A stretch of DNA of 64,000 nt from Phoronis australis (GCA_002633005.1 NMRA01000774.1:90218-154217); one strand, 5' to 3'. Shown: positions 40,370 through 53,369, numbered from the stretch's first letter. Made by a program: numbers and translations. The notes: generated by a model not told the origin, from the letters alone.

Positions 40370-41905
40370 TTTCCTTTAAAAATGCATACTCTCTGTGGTG
40401 AAGGCAATTGACACTGTTTACCATGCGATGAATTGAGGATTGTTCTAAAGCCACCAAGACCCCCACACCCCACGACCCAGTGCTCCATAGTGCCATGTAA
40501 TTAATTCCTTGGCGGAATTTTAGGAAATTTTGCAACATGATTTTTATTGAAGGGGCGATGACACTTTCTTAAGATCGATTTGACACAATGTACGCCTCCT
40601 AATGCCACGTTTGTTACATGTACCTTTAATGTGTTTTGGCGTCCATATTGATGCAGACCAAACCACTCTTAAAGTGAAAATTGGAAAATGTTTTACCACT
40701 CGGAAGAGCATGGTTGGCGATATTGAACTGTTCCACTTGTTGTGCTAATCCTCTATGTGGCACTTTGCAGCTGATTTACCTCAGCTTGTGCAGGATCTTT
40801 ATGAAATTTGGAAGTGTACATGTATTTCTAGAAACCCGAGAACCGCCAACGACGTCACTGTGTCACCTAGTGGTAGTTTTGCTTCTCATGGGATTTCGGC
40901 ATGTGCGATCCCATTTAAGAGAGTATTTGTGACTATGCAGAACTGATGTTTAGGCATACATGTAGAACTGTAGCTCTTGCACATGACCAATCTATTCTAT
41001 TATTAGAGCTAGTGACCTAGAGACTAGCTGCGAGAGTTAGCACTGAGAATTTCCGGCTGCCTGCTTGACTGAGTTCTGGTCGAGGGTTGTAGTTATCAAA
41101 TCAACCGTAATTTCATTGTTTAGTTTTCGGTTCGTTAGTATTGTTCGACAAGCGAGACTTTTGATGTTATAGTTCCATACAATAAGTAATATCCTGACAA
41201 ATCAATCAACAAACCCGACAATTACACCGGCCATTTGTTATCAGCAGTGGCCAGTATCATGGGTGGATGCCGGGTGTACATGTAGTTGGGACTCAGATAT
41301 CTTTTCAGCTCTAGCCTTAGAACCCCTTTGGACAACCTATCATACTACATGCCAGGGGTTTTTCAAGAAGACTTTCTTGGGTTTTTATAGCTTGTTTACG
41401 GAAAGAAGTTGCCTTTGACCTACAAGTAAATGAAAAGTTGACGCCTTAACAACAGGTGTGTTAACGTAAATTTCGAAAATCACCCACAATTGCTCAGTTA
41501 TGAGTAAATCTGTGTTTGTGTGTGTGTGTATGAGTGTTAATTGTAACTAGGTTTTCAAGTGTTTTCATAAAACTTCATTTGTGCCATGTTTAACTGTTGC
41601 CCATAATATTAATTAGATTTCTGATAAATGAGCCTACTGTTATCTGTAGTATTTACCTATACCCGTGAAATGAAATTTAAAAAATTAAAAGTTACATACA
41701 TGTTGTCATTCATCTTCGCTTATGAGGGATTTTTTAGAAAAAAATCACAGGATTCACGAGATTTGAAGTACGTTTTAAGTAAAAACTCTATACATACATG
41801 TACCGCAGAGTTTTTAATCTGCAACACATTAACGAAGAAGGCAAGGATGCGTTTACAGTCTTTCATCAAACAGCAGACTGACAGGCGAATAATAAATGTA
41901 GATTA
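40370..41905 (+). repeat. Dispersed repeat family R3, copy B
   Basis: Aligns with 53370-54830 along its whole length. Landmarks: GTGAAGGCAATTGACACTGT, a CCCCACGACCC tract after TTGTTCTAAA, ATGTGTTTTGGCG, GGACAACCTATCATACTACA, GTTGCCTTTGACCTA, a short GT run near 41514 and GTATTTACCTATACCCGTGA. The right end is interrupted by the element at 41906. Confidence 0.75.
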
Positions 41906-42058
41906 CAGGGGCTGATTTAGAGGGGGTCAAGGGGGCCATGGCCCCCCTAAAATTCTCCCAGGTTCCATTTGGCAGTACGGGGTGCGAATGTCTGACTGGC
42001 AAAATCCTGTCTAATACTCTGCCCAGCTCCCAAACTCAAAATCCTGGAACCGCCCCTG
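41906..42058 (+). mobile_element. MITE family M3, copy 1
   Basis: A 153-base element with ends CAGGGGCTGATTTAG and CGCCCCTG (inverted), flanked by GATTA on both sides (41901-41905 and 42059-42063). Internally AGGGGGTCAAGGGGGCCATG, TCCATTTGGCAGTACGGGGT and CTAATACTCTGCCC match the copy at 62676. Confidence 0.85.
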
Positions 42059-42063
42059 GATTA

Positions 42064-42835
42064 TCATGTGATAATGTACTCCAACTCTCAGATCGACAGC
42101 ACAGTATGAGGCAAGCCATGGAAGCAAGCGACTTCCTAAAAAGAATTTCAAAATGCATTATCAAATGTGTTTGGATCCTGTGATACCTTTATCATAAAAT
42201 TAATCAGTTGGGGCTCCCATGAATTGCTTCTTAATCTGATTAGCTGTCGCCGTTGTTTTGTTTAGATAGGAGGTCAAAGGTCAACGTTCACATATTTTCA
42301 CGTAAGCATAGATTATAGACAACAATTTCGCAACTCTGACATTTTCTTACATAGTGTCACAGAAGAGGCGCTACTCTCCTAAATAAATTACCAATTTATG
42401 TTTCCGGTTAGTGTTTTGTGACGGGAAATTCTCGCATCTATTTTTCTGTCCAGTACAACGAAGAAAATAATTTCGGCATTGAAACGCTGTTCAAAGTCTT
42501 CCAATAGTAGAACTGTTGATATCGTGTGTACTGTTGACAATGCTGCTGGTCATGTAATTGTAAAATTTAAACTTCAGTGCCGACTGATTTTGTCGCCTGC
42601 TTGCACAATAGCAGCATTTAGTTACTCCGATCAGTTTGGGATTCAGGGTTCACGTACTAAGAAAAATATGAGGAGTAATTGTGTACAACTTCTAAGGACA
42701 ATCTCTGAATACAAAAGATACTTACATGTATGAAACGATTTTGTTTCAGATATTTATCAATTTTATTCGGATTAACAAATGCTCCTCGGCAACGAATTCA
42801 CTGGTCTAACTTCCGTATGGTTATCACTAAACATT
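42064..42835. other. Unassigned stretch
   Basis: No gene seen. A plus-strand frame at 42479-42733 (84 codons) has no family pattern. Confidence 0.35.
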
Positions 42836-42985
42836 CTCAAGTGAGCAGTTCCTCTGGGGAGTGATAAGTGGCCCTTAAAAGGGCTGTTGGTTGTATCGAG
42901 CATGAGCTTTTGGGATAGCGTGAAGTGGTTCTTAAAAACCGTTGAATAATTCCAAATACGTCACACATTATACCGTGCTCAAACA
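42836..42985 (+). repeat. Leader of LINE with two histone-like hairpins
   Basis: Homologous to 61518-61660 and 63330-63472. It contains GTGGCCCTTAAAAGGGCTG (42868 on) and GTGGTTCTTAAAAACCGTTG (42925-42943), each a small hairpin. On the minus strand they read like histone mRNA 3' stem-loops. Here the block directly precedes the LINE reading frame at 43010 and may be its 5' untranslated region. Confidence 0.5.
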
Positions 42986-43009
42986 AACATCGCCCGATAA
43001 TCGCAAAAA

Positions 43010-45121
43010 ATGAGGTCTAAAGATAAAGACAGGGTCCTACAGAATAAGAACAATAACACTGATATCTTCGTCACTCAGTACTTCTCCGCACCTGTGAAGA
43101 AGGCGAGGCGGCGTCTGTATGAATTCTCACGTGGTAAGAACTGGACAAATGCAAATATTAGGTATGACAAATAAATATATCAAGGTCGTGTTAATGTGTA
43201 CAATGTCGAATCGGATGGGGTGATGGGGCACAAGCCCATGGTTATGGTTTCTGGACAACCCCCGGAAACTGGTGTTTACGGACCTGAAGTGAATGGCGCA
43301 GCAGGTTACTAGTGGTCAGGCCATGGCCCTACACTTTCAATGGTTTCTTGGAATGCACAAGGATTAGAAAATCAACAATTGCCTAATGGCAAGGCTAGGG
43401 GTTATGATGGCGTCATCTTTGAAATGCTGAAGTGCACGAAGGTAACAATAGTGCCAATATTGCATAAGTTACTTAATACAATATTTGATTCTGGGTATTA
43501 TCCTCAGACATGGTGTGACGCAGTGCTTACTCCAGTACATAAACAAGGCAATATCAATGACGAAAATAACTATAGAGGTATCTCCCTGTTGTCTGCTTTG
43601 GGAAAACTTTTTACTAAACTTTTAAATAATCGTCTTTATTACTGGGCTGAAAATAACGATAATCTTTACGAGTCTCAAGCTGGGTTTAGAAAAGACTACT
43701 CTATGATTGACCAAGTGTTTACACTTCAAGCTATGTGCCACAAGTATTTGAGTCGGCAGGGTGTGAGATTTTAATGTGCTTTTGTAGATTTCTCGAAGGC
43801 ATTCGATCGAATCCCACATAATTTACTATTCTATAGATTGAAAAACATTGATATGCATGGTAAAATTTTCAACATAATCCGCTCTATGTATAGTAAGTTG
43901 CGCACTTGTGTGAAAACTCAAGATGGTCTTACAGAGTTCTTTGATTGTACTTTTGGTACTCGCCAGGGTTGCATAATCAGCCCATTATTATTTGTGTTGT
44001 ATCTAAATGAATTTCTGGATCAAATGAGTATGAAAAGTAATATTAATAGCACATATCTCAGCGAACAAGTCCCTACTGTACGCAGACGATATGGTTTTTT
44101 GTTCCTCTACCGCCATCAACTTACAACGTATGCTTAATTGATTGGATGAATTTTGCAAATCATGGGGTATGCAAGTAAACTTAAAAAAAAAATAAAGTGG
44201 TCGTTTTCAGAAATGGTGGTCCCCTAAGACGATATGAGAAATGGTTTTAAAATGCAACATTGTTTGATATGGTTCCTCATTACAGATACCTAGGACTACT
44301 TATTACTCCAAAAGTTTCGTGGACCAAAGCCATTAAAGCCTTCTCTAGTCAAGCAAATAAAGCTGCCTCTGCAATTAGTAAATTAAAGCGAAGATGTCGT
44401 GATCTGCCCCCGTCAATAGCCTTTCACTTCGACAAATAGTTTACCCGTCTCTGTGTTACGGCGCTGAGATATGGGGCTTTAAGGAATATGAACAATTGGA
44501 AAATGTACATATCCAGTTTTGTAAACGCATTTTAGGAATAGGCAGTTGTTGTTCAAACTCGGCAATTATAGGAGAATGTGGTCGATTCCCATTGTGTACA
44601 AAATATTTTGTTTCTTGTATAAAATACTGGTTCAAAATACTGGAGATGCTGCATATGATATGCTTTTTCAGTCAGACCTGATCTGAAGATTTTCCTATAA
44701 TTGGACAAGTTTTGTAAGGAAACTTCTGTCTGTGTAAGGTTTTTCAGATGTATTGATTAATCAGGGTGTGGTAAATCAAGCGTAGTTCTTGACTGTTTTT
44801 TTCTTAACGTGTCAACGACTGTTATTTGCTAGGTTGGCAATATGATATCGATTGTAACGCAAAACTGCCTTACTATGTGGGGTACAAAACAATGTATCAT
44901 CTTGAGAATTATCTAGAAATGGTGGATATCCCACGTGTTTTTATCCAGTCTCTGACTCGATTGCGATGCTCAAATCATTCGTTACTAGTGGAAAGAGGTC
45001 GCCACACAAATATTCCATATGAAACAGGTTGTGTGAATTATGTAATTCTGGGTGTGTAGAGGACGAATACCACTTTGTGTTAGTTCGTAGTGCGTACCAA
45101 GACCTTCGGGTTAAGTACTTA
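43010..45121 (+). pseudogene. Non-LTR (LINE) retrotransposon ORF, decayed and internally deleted
   Basis: One frame runs from ATG 43010 to about 44060, broken by stops at 43172, 43310 and 43772. It begins with a basic segment, then SMVSWNAQGL (start of an APE-type endonuclease). It jumps at about 43373 straight to NGKARGYDGV of the reverse transcriptase, so the endonuclease body and linker are missing. Reverse transcriptase blocks follow: NNYRGISLL, QAGFRKDYS, FVDFSKAFDRIPH, GTRQGCIISPLLFVLYLNE. A frameshift precedes the catalytic YADD at 44079-44090. Downstream pieces include YRYLGLLITP, SLCYGAEIWG and a C-terminal R-x-x-CSNHSL...EDEYHF region ending near 45121. The clade cannot be fixed by eye. 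Confidence 0.9.
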
Positions 45122-46135
45122 AAGGCACTATTTCAGCTTCATTTTTGTTAAAAACTTCCTGAAACGGATCTTTACGCAAACACTTTTATTTGAAACCTAA
45201 GCCCAAATAATAGCCTTCGCCATGGCATCGAATTTTTTTATAGTGAACTGAATTTAATACAGATTTTTTTAGCTTAATTTTTCATTTTGTGTGGTGCACC
45301 AAGAAATAAATGGATGCCGGACGAATTGTCAATCGAAGATTCGAGTGTCGAATATGAACTTGGAGTTTCGGTTAATCTCAAGATCGTATACAGGCCTACG
45401 TGAACTCGAAATACCCACTCAAATAATCATATTCAAGCTACTATAATTAGTTAACGGGTGCAATAAGTGCTTTTTGGAAGCAATAATTACATAAATTTGT
45501 TACATTGAACAAACTATTCACCAGATTTCTTTAATGTGTATTTAATTAAGAGCTCACGCTTACGCGATCTTCAGATTAAGCAAAATTCAAGTTCACGCAT
45601 ACAAAACAAGAAATGGCAGGCGTTCGGTATAAGATAGGTTGTCCTCCGTTGAAAACGCTTGCTAATCGTCCTCAAGTTGACTATTACCGCCGTAAAGTTT
45701 GAAATGAAGATCAGTTTGGGTGCTGGACTCATCTGCGATCCCAGATGGCTGTTACACGGTCTCAGTAAGGAAAGAATTTGCTCGACATGTACATGTAGAG
45801 GCCTATATAGTTCAAGCGCACAAAAACACACACCACCCACACATGGATTCTGTGATAGCTACAGCTCTCGCCTTTCACAGGATATCGTTATTTCCGTGGA
45901 CACCACCTTTTTTAATTCTCGAATTTACACTTTAGCAATTTCACTTTCACCACTTTCACATGTTTCATACTGCCACCTATAGAGGGCGGAAAAGCAGAAA
46001 ATATGAAAAATATGATCCAAAGTGGAAGTAAATCGTAATAAAAAATCATTCTAAATTTTATTCAAGATAACCAGAATTGCTTCGGGCGTTCTTTTAGCGA
46101 AATATAGCGTTATTGACATTTAGCTAAGAAACAGA

Positions 46136-46531
46136 ATGAGGTTCAGGAAAATAGGTCACGCTCTGAAGGAAAATGGCAAAGCCAGCGAGCCGCTGTGTCA
46201 CTCACAACAAAGATATGGTAAATTACCTGAAAACTGTCAACGCACTAGATCACTTGGAAGAATGGGAGTTGATTGGCAATCTGGCACGAATGGGAGTGTG
46301 AGAAACAAAGGAACTGGTCTGCCTGTTAGAACAAAAGATCATATGTCCAAAGCACCGTGTGTGGCAGTATCTAGGTTAGCCAAGGTGTACGTTTCCAGCC
46401 TCAGGAATGCAAACGTTGTTCACCACTCAATCCCAGGACTACGTCAACTTAGTAACTTCTCATTTGAAGGTGAGCTACGTAACAATTCATATTTTCTCAG
46501 AAATCTCACCGTGATTAGTCATACCATCTGA
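46136..46531 (+). CDS. ORF of unknown function (131 codons) in duplication C
   Basis: An open frame beginning MRFRKIGHALKENGKASEPL, rich in Lys, Arg and Ser; repeated in the second copy with one residue changed (Ser/Ile at 61). I recognise no domain. Near-identity between copies cannot be used as evidence of selection if the duplication is an assembly artefact. Possibly part of the same mobile-type relic as the zinc-finger fragment at 46672. Confidence 0.25.
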   Translation: MRFRKIGHALKENGKASEPLCHSQQRYGKLPENCQRTRSLGRMGVDWQSGTNGSVRNKGTGLPVRTKDHMSKAPCVAVSRLAKVYVSSLRNANVVHHSIPGLRQLSNFSFEGELRNNSYFLRNLTVISHTI

Positions 46532-46671
46532 GAAGTAGTTTCAGCTGTATATGAAGTCTGAAACAAAAGTTAAATATTTGATGGAATGGATTCTATTCTT
46601 TGATAGTTTGATTTTTAAAAAGGACTTGTGTTATAATACTTACAGTTAAGTTACCTATTTCAACTATAAAA

Positions 46672-46941
46672 GTGGTTACTTGGAGAGCATATGAGATAGG
46701 AGATTGGGTGGTTTTGGAGAATCCTACTTCAGATTGCAAATCAGTGGAACTAGTGGTTGAGGAATGTCATGTTGAATCCTTATTGAGACCTTTCACTAGT
46801 TTCAGCAATCGAAAGACGAAGAAATTCCTGTGTCCAAAAGATGGCTGTAACAACACTTTTGCCTCTCGAAATGAACTCAAGCAGCAAGTTAGCATGGGCT
46901 GGGATGATAAACAAACAACAGCACTTGAAGAAAATCGCTGA
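46672..46941 (+). pseudogene. Broken C2H2-type zinc-finger fragment
   Basis: The frame reads YEIGDWVVLENP, then VELVVEECHVESLLRPF, then FLCPKDGCNNTFASRNELKQ. The last matches a C2H2 finger (C-x4-C-x12) but the first zinc-binding His position is Gln, and no second His follows. The frame closes at 46941; downstream codons in another frame still look protein-like. Single-finger repetitive ORFs of this kind are common in cnidarian genomes. Decayed, function unknown. Confidence 0.4.
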
Positions 46942-48298
46942 TGTGTAGAGAAAGTGTGTTGCCAAAGTCACTGGTATACAAAGTGATGTTAATTATCTAA
47001 CAGCATGCTCGTTGAACTCAATTTGGCAACACAAATCCATAACTTTGACATATAACATTTGTTGTGCATTTTAGTCACTGACTTTTCCAAAGTTGACTTA
47101 ATGGTCAACATGGAAATGCGCTGTGTGATGTTCTATATTACAACCTAACAAAAAGTGAAGCTGTTGTGGAACATGCTACTCAACACCCTATGCAGCCATG
47201 GCTTGGACATTCGCACAAATTTAGGCTGGATTTTTTTACCTGGATTAATGTATCAATCAGACCACTGAAACAGCACAACTCTCTCACTTATGTCCACAGC
47301 ATTTGGATTTTGTAAGCTCATTTTGTGAATTCACAAAGCATGGCTGCACATTCAACATGCTATGAACATTCCCACTAAATAAGATTGGGTCTAACCCCAG
47401 TGGTTAAGGTAAACGGTGGGGTATGGAAAATTGAACTAGACCGTATTTATCCTTCTTGGCTGAGTCGCGCTCGGCTCACGATCAAAGGGATGCCGCCAAG
47501 CTGCTCTAGTCATCGAGTCATGAGCGAGGATAATTGGCTTCGCTCATGCAGATACGATCAGCTGATTACAATCTAGCTAGCAGACTGTACTTTTTATGGA
47601 GAGAGTTTTACGTAGTTTTTACTGTAATATTTGAAAAGAGGAGCGAAAACAAATATGAGTACAACTTNTGAACAAACTATTCACCAGATTTCTTTAATGT
47701 GTATTTAATTAAGAGCTCACGCTTACGCGATCTTCAGATTAAGCAAAATTCAAGTTCACGCATACCAAACAAGTAATGGCAGGCGTTCGGTATAAGATAG
47801 GTTGTCCTCCGTTGAAAAGGCTTGCTAATCGTCCTCAAGTTGACTATTACCGCCGTAACGTTTGAAATGAAGATCAGTTTGGGTGCTTGACTTATCTGCG
47901 GTCCCAGATGGCTGTTACACGGTCTCAGTAAGGAAAGATTTTGCTCGACAGGTACATGTAGAGGTCTATGTAGTTCAAGCGCACAAAAACACACACCACC
48001 CACACATGGATTCTGTGATAGCTACAGCTCTCGCCTTTCACAAGATATCGTTATTTCCGTGGACAGCACCTTTTTTAATTCTCGAATTTACACTTTAGCA
48101 AATTCACTTTCACCACTTTCGCATGTTTCATACTGCCACCTATAGAGGGCGGAAAAGCAGAAAATATGAAAAATATGATCCAAAGTGGAAGTAAATCGTA
48201 ATAAAAAATCATTCTAACTTTTATTCAAGATAACCAGAATTGCTTCGAGCGTTCTTTTAGCGAAATATAGCGTTATTGACATTTAGCTAAGAAACAGA

Positions 48299-48694
48299 AT
48301 GAGGTTCAGGAAAATAGGTCACGCTCTGAAGGAAAATGGCAAAGCCAGCGAGCCGCTGTGTCACTCACAACAAAGATATGGTAAATTACCTGAAAACTGT
48401 CAACGCACTAGATCACTTGGAAGAATGGGAGTTGATTGGCAATCTGGCACGAATGGGATTGTGAGAAACAAAGGAACTGGTCTGCCTGTTAGAACAAAAG
48501 ATCATATGTCCAAAGCACCGTGTGTGGCAGTATCTAGGTTAGCCAAGGTGTACGTTTCCAGCCTCAGGAATGCAAACGTTGTTCACCACTCAATCCCAGG
48601 ACTACGTCAACTTAGTAACTTCTCATTTGAAGGTGAGCTACGTAACAATTCATATTTTCTCAGAAATCTCACTGTGATTAGTCATACCATCTGA
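48299..48694 (+). CDS. ORF of unknown function, second copy
   Basis: Counterpart of the ORF at 46136-46531, differing at residue 61. See that entry; no domain recognised. Confidence 0.25.
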   Translation: MRFRKIGHALKENGKASEPLCHSQQRYGKLPENCQRTRSLGRMGVDWQSGTNGIVRNKGTGLPVRTKDHMSKAPCVAVSRLAKVYVSSLRNANVVHHSIPGLRQLSNFSFEGELRNNSYFLRNLTVISHTI

Positions 48695-48834
48695 GAAGTA
48701 GTTTCAGCTGTATATGAAGTCTGAAACAAAAGTTAAATATTTGATGGAATGGATTCTATTCTTTGATAGTTTGATTTTTAAAAAGGACTTGTGTTATAAT
48801 ACTTACAGTTAAGTTACCTATTTCAACTATAAAA

Positions 48835-49104
48835 GTGGTTACTTGGAGAGCATATGAGATAGGAGATTGGGTGGTTTTGGAGAATCCTACTTCAGATTGC
48901 AAATCAGTGGAACTAGTGGTTGAGGAATGTCATGTTGAATCCTTATTGAGACCTTTCACTAGTTTCAGCAATCGAAAGACGAAGAAATTCCTGTGTCCAA
49001 AAGATGGCTGTAACAACACTTTTGCCTCTCGAAATGAACTCAAGCAGCAAGTTAGCATGGGCTGGGATGATAAACAAACAACAGCACTTGAAGAAAATCG
49101 CTGA
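48835..49104 (+). pseudogene. Broken C2H2-type zinc-finger fragment, second copy
   Basis: Identical in protein sequence to the fragment at 46672-46941, with the same His-to-Gln loss. Confidence 0.4.
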
Positions 49105-49830
49105 TGTGTAGAGAAAGTGTGTTGCCAAAGTCACTGGTATACAAAGTGATGTTAATTATCTAACAGCATGCTCGTTGAACTCAATTTGGCAACACAAATC
49201 CATAACTTTGACATATAACATTTGTTGTGCATTTTAGTCACTGACTTTTCCAAAGTTGACTTAATGGTCAACATGGAAATGCGCTGTGTGATGTTCTATA
49301 TTACAACCTAACAAAAAGTGAAGCTGTTGTGGAACATGCTACTCAACACCCTATGCAGCCATGGCTTGGACATTCGCACAAATTTAGGCTGGATTTTTTT
49401 ACCTGGATTAATGTATCAATCAGACCACTGAAACAGCACAACTCTCTCACTTATGTCCACAGCATTTGGATTTTGTAAGCTCATTTTGTGAATTCACAAA
49501 GCATGGCTGCACATTCAACATGCTATGAACATTCCCACTAAATAAGATTGGGTCTAACCCCAGTGGTTAAGGTAAACGGTGGGGTATGGAAAATTGAACT
49601 AGACCGTATTTATCCTTCTTGGCTGAGTCGCGCTCGGCTCACGATCAAAGGGATGCCGCCAAGCTGCTCTAGTCATCGAGTCATGAGCGAGGATAATTGG
49701 CTTCGCTCATGCAGATACGATCAGCTGATTACAATCTAGCTAGCAGACTGTACTTTTTATGGAGAGAGTTTTACGTAGTTTTTACTGTAATATTTGAAAA
49801 GAGGAGCGAAAACAAATATGAGTACAACTT

Positions 49831-50775
49831 TGAAGTTTTCAAATTGGCCCAGGATAAGAGATTTTGCAACACAGCAACACTCACGATTACATTCATTCGG
49901 CGCGCACTAATACAAAAATATAGGACCCAAGTTATTTAGATTTTGGAACACGTGCATTGCAATATTCAAAATACGTTTATTATGAATCTTACAAGCTGTA
50001 AAACGACGTTGTTAATTTCTTTGTGTTCATTCATTGTCATCCGTCAAATCGGCAATTTCCGAGATGTGATCTGCGGCGTGCGCGTATGTGTACAAAACAC
50101 GTGATTGTTATGTTCCTGAAGTACGAAAATTAAGAAGGCTTTAGCATGCCGTTGTTATTGACAGGGACACGATAAAACGAATTTGGATTTTGACTATAGT
50201 CTTGATACAGCGATCTGACTGACCACTGCATCAGTGTCTCCGTTAGTCCCAGAAATTTCACACAGCCCGGGTAGTTCACTTCGTCCCCACCACGTAGATC
50301 GAGCCTTGGACTATTAATACTCCACGGCAGAGCTAACGACAGTCGGCCTGTGCACACAAAATCTGTGAGTTAACCAGCACTCACCTTGCACGTTGCAGCC
50401 GTTTAAGTCAAAAACAATCTAGTAAATGCCATTTTCTTGCATAATCCTCCGCCTTTTGTAACAAAAAAGTCTATCGTCGATGACCCGCACACGCACGCTC
50501 ACGCACTCTCATACGCAGACGAACTTCAAAACAAACGTCACGTGACAACAACATGTGTGTTCATCCAGAGATTTTTCTCGTGTTGTGGGGTACATTTGGA
50601 CTTAATCGCAATTAATCTGGACTCCACATGAACTTTAAAAATTGTAAAACATCAGGAAGTTTCAGGTAAATTGTTGAGTCGAAACTATATTTTTATTCAA
50701 GAGTACAAGTTTTCCTATTGACGATCGCGATTCAGCGACGCATCAGTCGGCAAGTTTTTGCCCTGTGATGAGCGC
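49831..50775. other. Unassigned stretch
   Basis: A minus-strand frame 50130-50357 follows a TGTGTGCACAG acceptor-like site and includes an LDLRGGDEVNYPGCVKF segment that looks protein-like, but I do not recognise it and saw no partner exon. Confidence 0.3.
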
Positions 50776-51000
50776 AATTTATGGAAAATTATCGTAATTT
50801 AACAACGGAAGTTGATAGCAATGCACCACAATTTTGTAGAAAGGCTGTCATAGGCTACAAATACGTCACAGAGCGTAAATTTGATGAATCCTAGCTTCCG
50901 ATTTTACCCGTTTGGGAAACCGGGTTTCAACTGCCGTAGGCTGACTACAATAAGCGTCCCCTCCCCGTGAAATGAATTTTTCTAAGCGTTTGTTTGAGCC
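50776..51000 (+). repeat. Dispersed repeat R4, copy 1
   Basis: Aligns with about 62890-63090: GATAGCAATGCAC, CTGTCATAGGCTACAAATACG, ACAGAGCGTAAATT, CCTAGCTTCCGATTT, ACCGGGTTTCAA and ATAAGCG-CCCCT-CC are shared with scattered differences. Unknown class. Confidence 0.7.
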
Positions 51001-53369
51001 AATACAGTATACAGCTTTCCACCAAGGCTAGGTGATGCAAGACATTATTCTTTGTTGCATTATAGAAACTGGTCTTGGCTAATTATCATTTTATGGCCTG
51101 GTCATCCATTATTATTTCTGGAAGCAGCCTCTTTGTCCTATAATTGCTTGGAGGATAGCTCTGAAATTTTGCTCATGTGTTCCTATTGAGATGATCACGA
51201 CTGACAGGTTTTCTGATGGGTGCAATCACCGAGACGCCCGGAGAGTCAATTTGTTTGTTTATCTGTGCCGCAATATTTACAAAAGTGCTGTTGATGAATC
51301 TGGGTGCAATTTGATGTATGTGTTACATCATTATGGAGAGTATTCCTGGCTTAAATTTTAGGACATGTCTGAGTGCTGTGACGTCCTCTAGCGGTTCTGT
51401 ATCAACCAAGTATCTTGATGTATGGAATTTGGCAAGAATGTGACAGCGATTGTCTTGTTTCAGACGAATATAATGTATGCTGCACCACCTAGAGGTTTTT
51501 TATTCTATATATTATATATTATTAACATCCCTGGACGCAAACTACGGAGCACTTTCCGTTTTTCCTGTTTCTGTATGGTGTTGACAAAAAATGCAGTGTG
51601 GTGTAGACTATGGTTTCATTTTTACTTCTTTTGATCAAAGATCTCGATACCCAAAACTGAACATTCACAACCAGCTTTAACACCCACACTTGTATCATAC
51701 ACATTTGCACTATAATCAATTTACAGGTGGGAAACTAAAGTGTCCTATTCATAGCTCTATGTCAACCATGACCAAAGGCTGCGTTGTATAAATTTCCTGT
51801 GTATTAAATACTGCACTGATGTGTTTTTCTATGTGTTGCAAGTCAGAGTTTCCATGAGTATTAGATATTAAAACACTTCATTGATACCTTACGTAAAATA
51901 ATTTGACATTTTCGTGGTCGGTCTGTATTTTAAATTCATAGCACCACTGCAATTGCCCGTTTTTAAATTCTGGATCTCTGCTAGTGGTTTACATCTGATG
52001 ACCAGATTAACCAATGACATTCCTAGTCCTATGTAGTATTTTTATGTACATCTCGAATCTACCTTTCAGTCCTTTACTTTGCAATCGTCATCATTAAAAT
52101 GGTAGTCCTGGTGATAATTGTAAATACAACTGGCTTAAACGTTGCTTCAAGAACTGTTGAGTGAAGGTTGGCAAAAACACTCCTATAGAAATAGCAAGAG
52201 CCAATATACGTTTTCCGTGCATTGAATAGTTAGCCAAAAATATAGGATTTCTCAAAGTTACACGCTTGGGCGCACTCTAAAATATTTACTTGGTACTGCG
52301 TAATGAGTACAACTTGTTCAACAGAAGGTTCATTTTTTCCGACTCGGTAAACCGGTGCGCCATCTGATGAGCAGCAGAAAAATTACTATCCTGAAAATTT
52401 CACCTTTACAGGATCAGTGCTCCCAGTCTTTCTTCGGTACTTAAAAGGTATGGTTAGCAATAACCATTCAATCAAGTATAATTTTTGGCTTGCCTCGTTT
52501 TAATATTCGTTTCTATTCTTTCGGAACCACTTTACATGTACGTTACTAGACGTCATGCAGACATTACAGGACCGACAATTGCCATCGTTTTGAGGCCGTA
52601 ATTTCACATTTACTTGTAAAGTTTTGAGCACTATCCACAAGAATTTTAATGTAATTCAGATTTCAAGCTTTGAATAATCTTAACGATCCTTTCACATCGT
52701 TTTTTGTTACTCATAATATTTTAGAACTTGGTTGGTTTGTTAATGAGAGTGTGACAGAAATGGTGAACAGGACGACCGATATCAGCAAAATGGGTGGTTT
52801 CAATCAAAGCATGCAGGACACATAGGTTGCTGTCCACGAATGTTTTAATAGATATCTACTCTACAAAGGCTCAGATTTCACTAGTAGTATGTTACTTTTC
52901 TGAGTGTTTTTGCGCGGTAAAAGAAATAGCGATCGAATAAAGGGCATTTCCACCAGTTACACAGCTTGACCCAGGTGGGTTGAATAAGTAACAAAATAGC
53001 TAATTTGCGAATAGGTTTCAACAATGAATTTTACATTTTCATGTAGACAGAAGTTGTGTTTATTCAGTATATCATCCTTAGTTTCTGTTAATTTGTTGTT
53101 TTTGCACAGTGATGCAACAAAAATGCTAAAATTCAATGGTTTCCGAAGCCATAAATTGGCCAAAAATTTCGAGGGGGCAGTTTTCTGTGAAAAGTTAGAT
53201 ATTTTAAATAAAATTATTTTACGTGTTGACCCTTCCACCTAAGAGTAAAACTAAGCTATATTTCAAAAATAATCCGTGAAATGTCATGTTCCCGCATCTG
53301 CCTGACTTTCAAATGCAGTGACTCTTAACAGCTTTTAAAATTTCAGTTTACTACTGTTGATCTGTGTTT
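51001..53369. other. Unassigned AT-rich stretch
   Basis: No gene, RNA gene or repeat family that I can support. The frames at 52957-53242 overlap on both strands and have no family pattern. Confidence 0.4.

Larger units (their letters stand above)
45506..47667 (+). repeat. Tandem duplication C, copy 1
   Basis: 2162 bases repeated at 47669-49830 with about 1% difference, separated by a lone N at 47668. Identical lengths and the N point to an unmerged contig overlap or haplotype pair. Confidence 0.92.
47669..49830 (+). repeat. Tandem duplication C, copy 2
   Basis: Second copy of 45506-47667, beginning right after the N. It repeats both ORFs (48299-48694 and 48835-49104) with the same broken zinc finger. 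Unique sequence resumes at TGAAGTTTTC. Confidence 0.92.

Noticed and set aside
47385-47576. Possible tRNA-like or SINE head with TGAGTCGCGCTCGGCTCA hairpin
   Set aside because: I could not fit A and B boxes at tRNA spacing; it is also just part of duplication C.
50130-50357. Minus-strand 75-codon frame after an acceptor-like site
   Set aside because: It looks protein-like but I recognise no family and found no partner exon, so it is mentioned only as unassigned.
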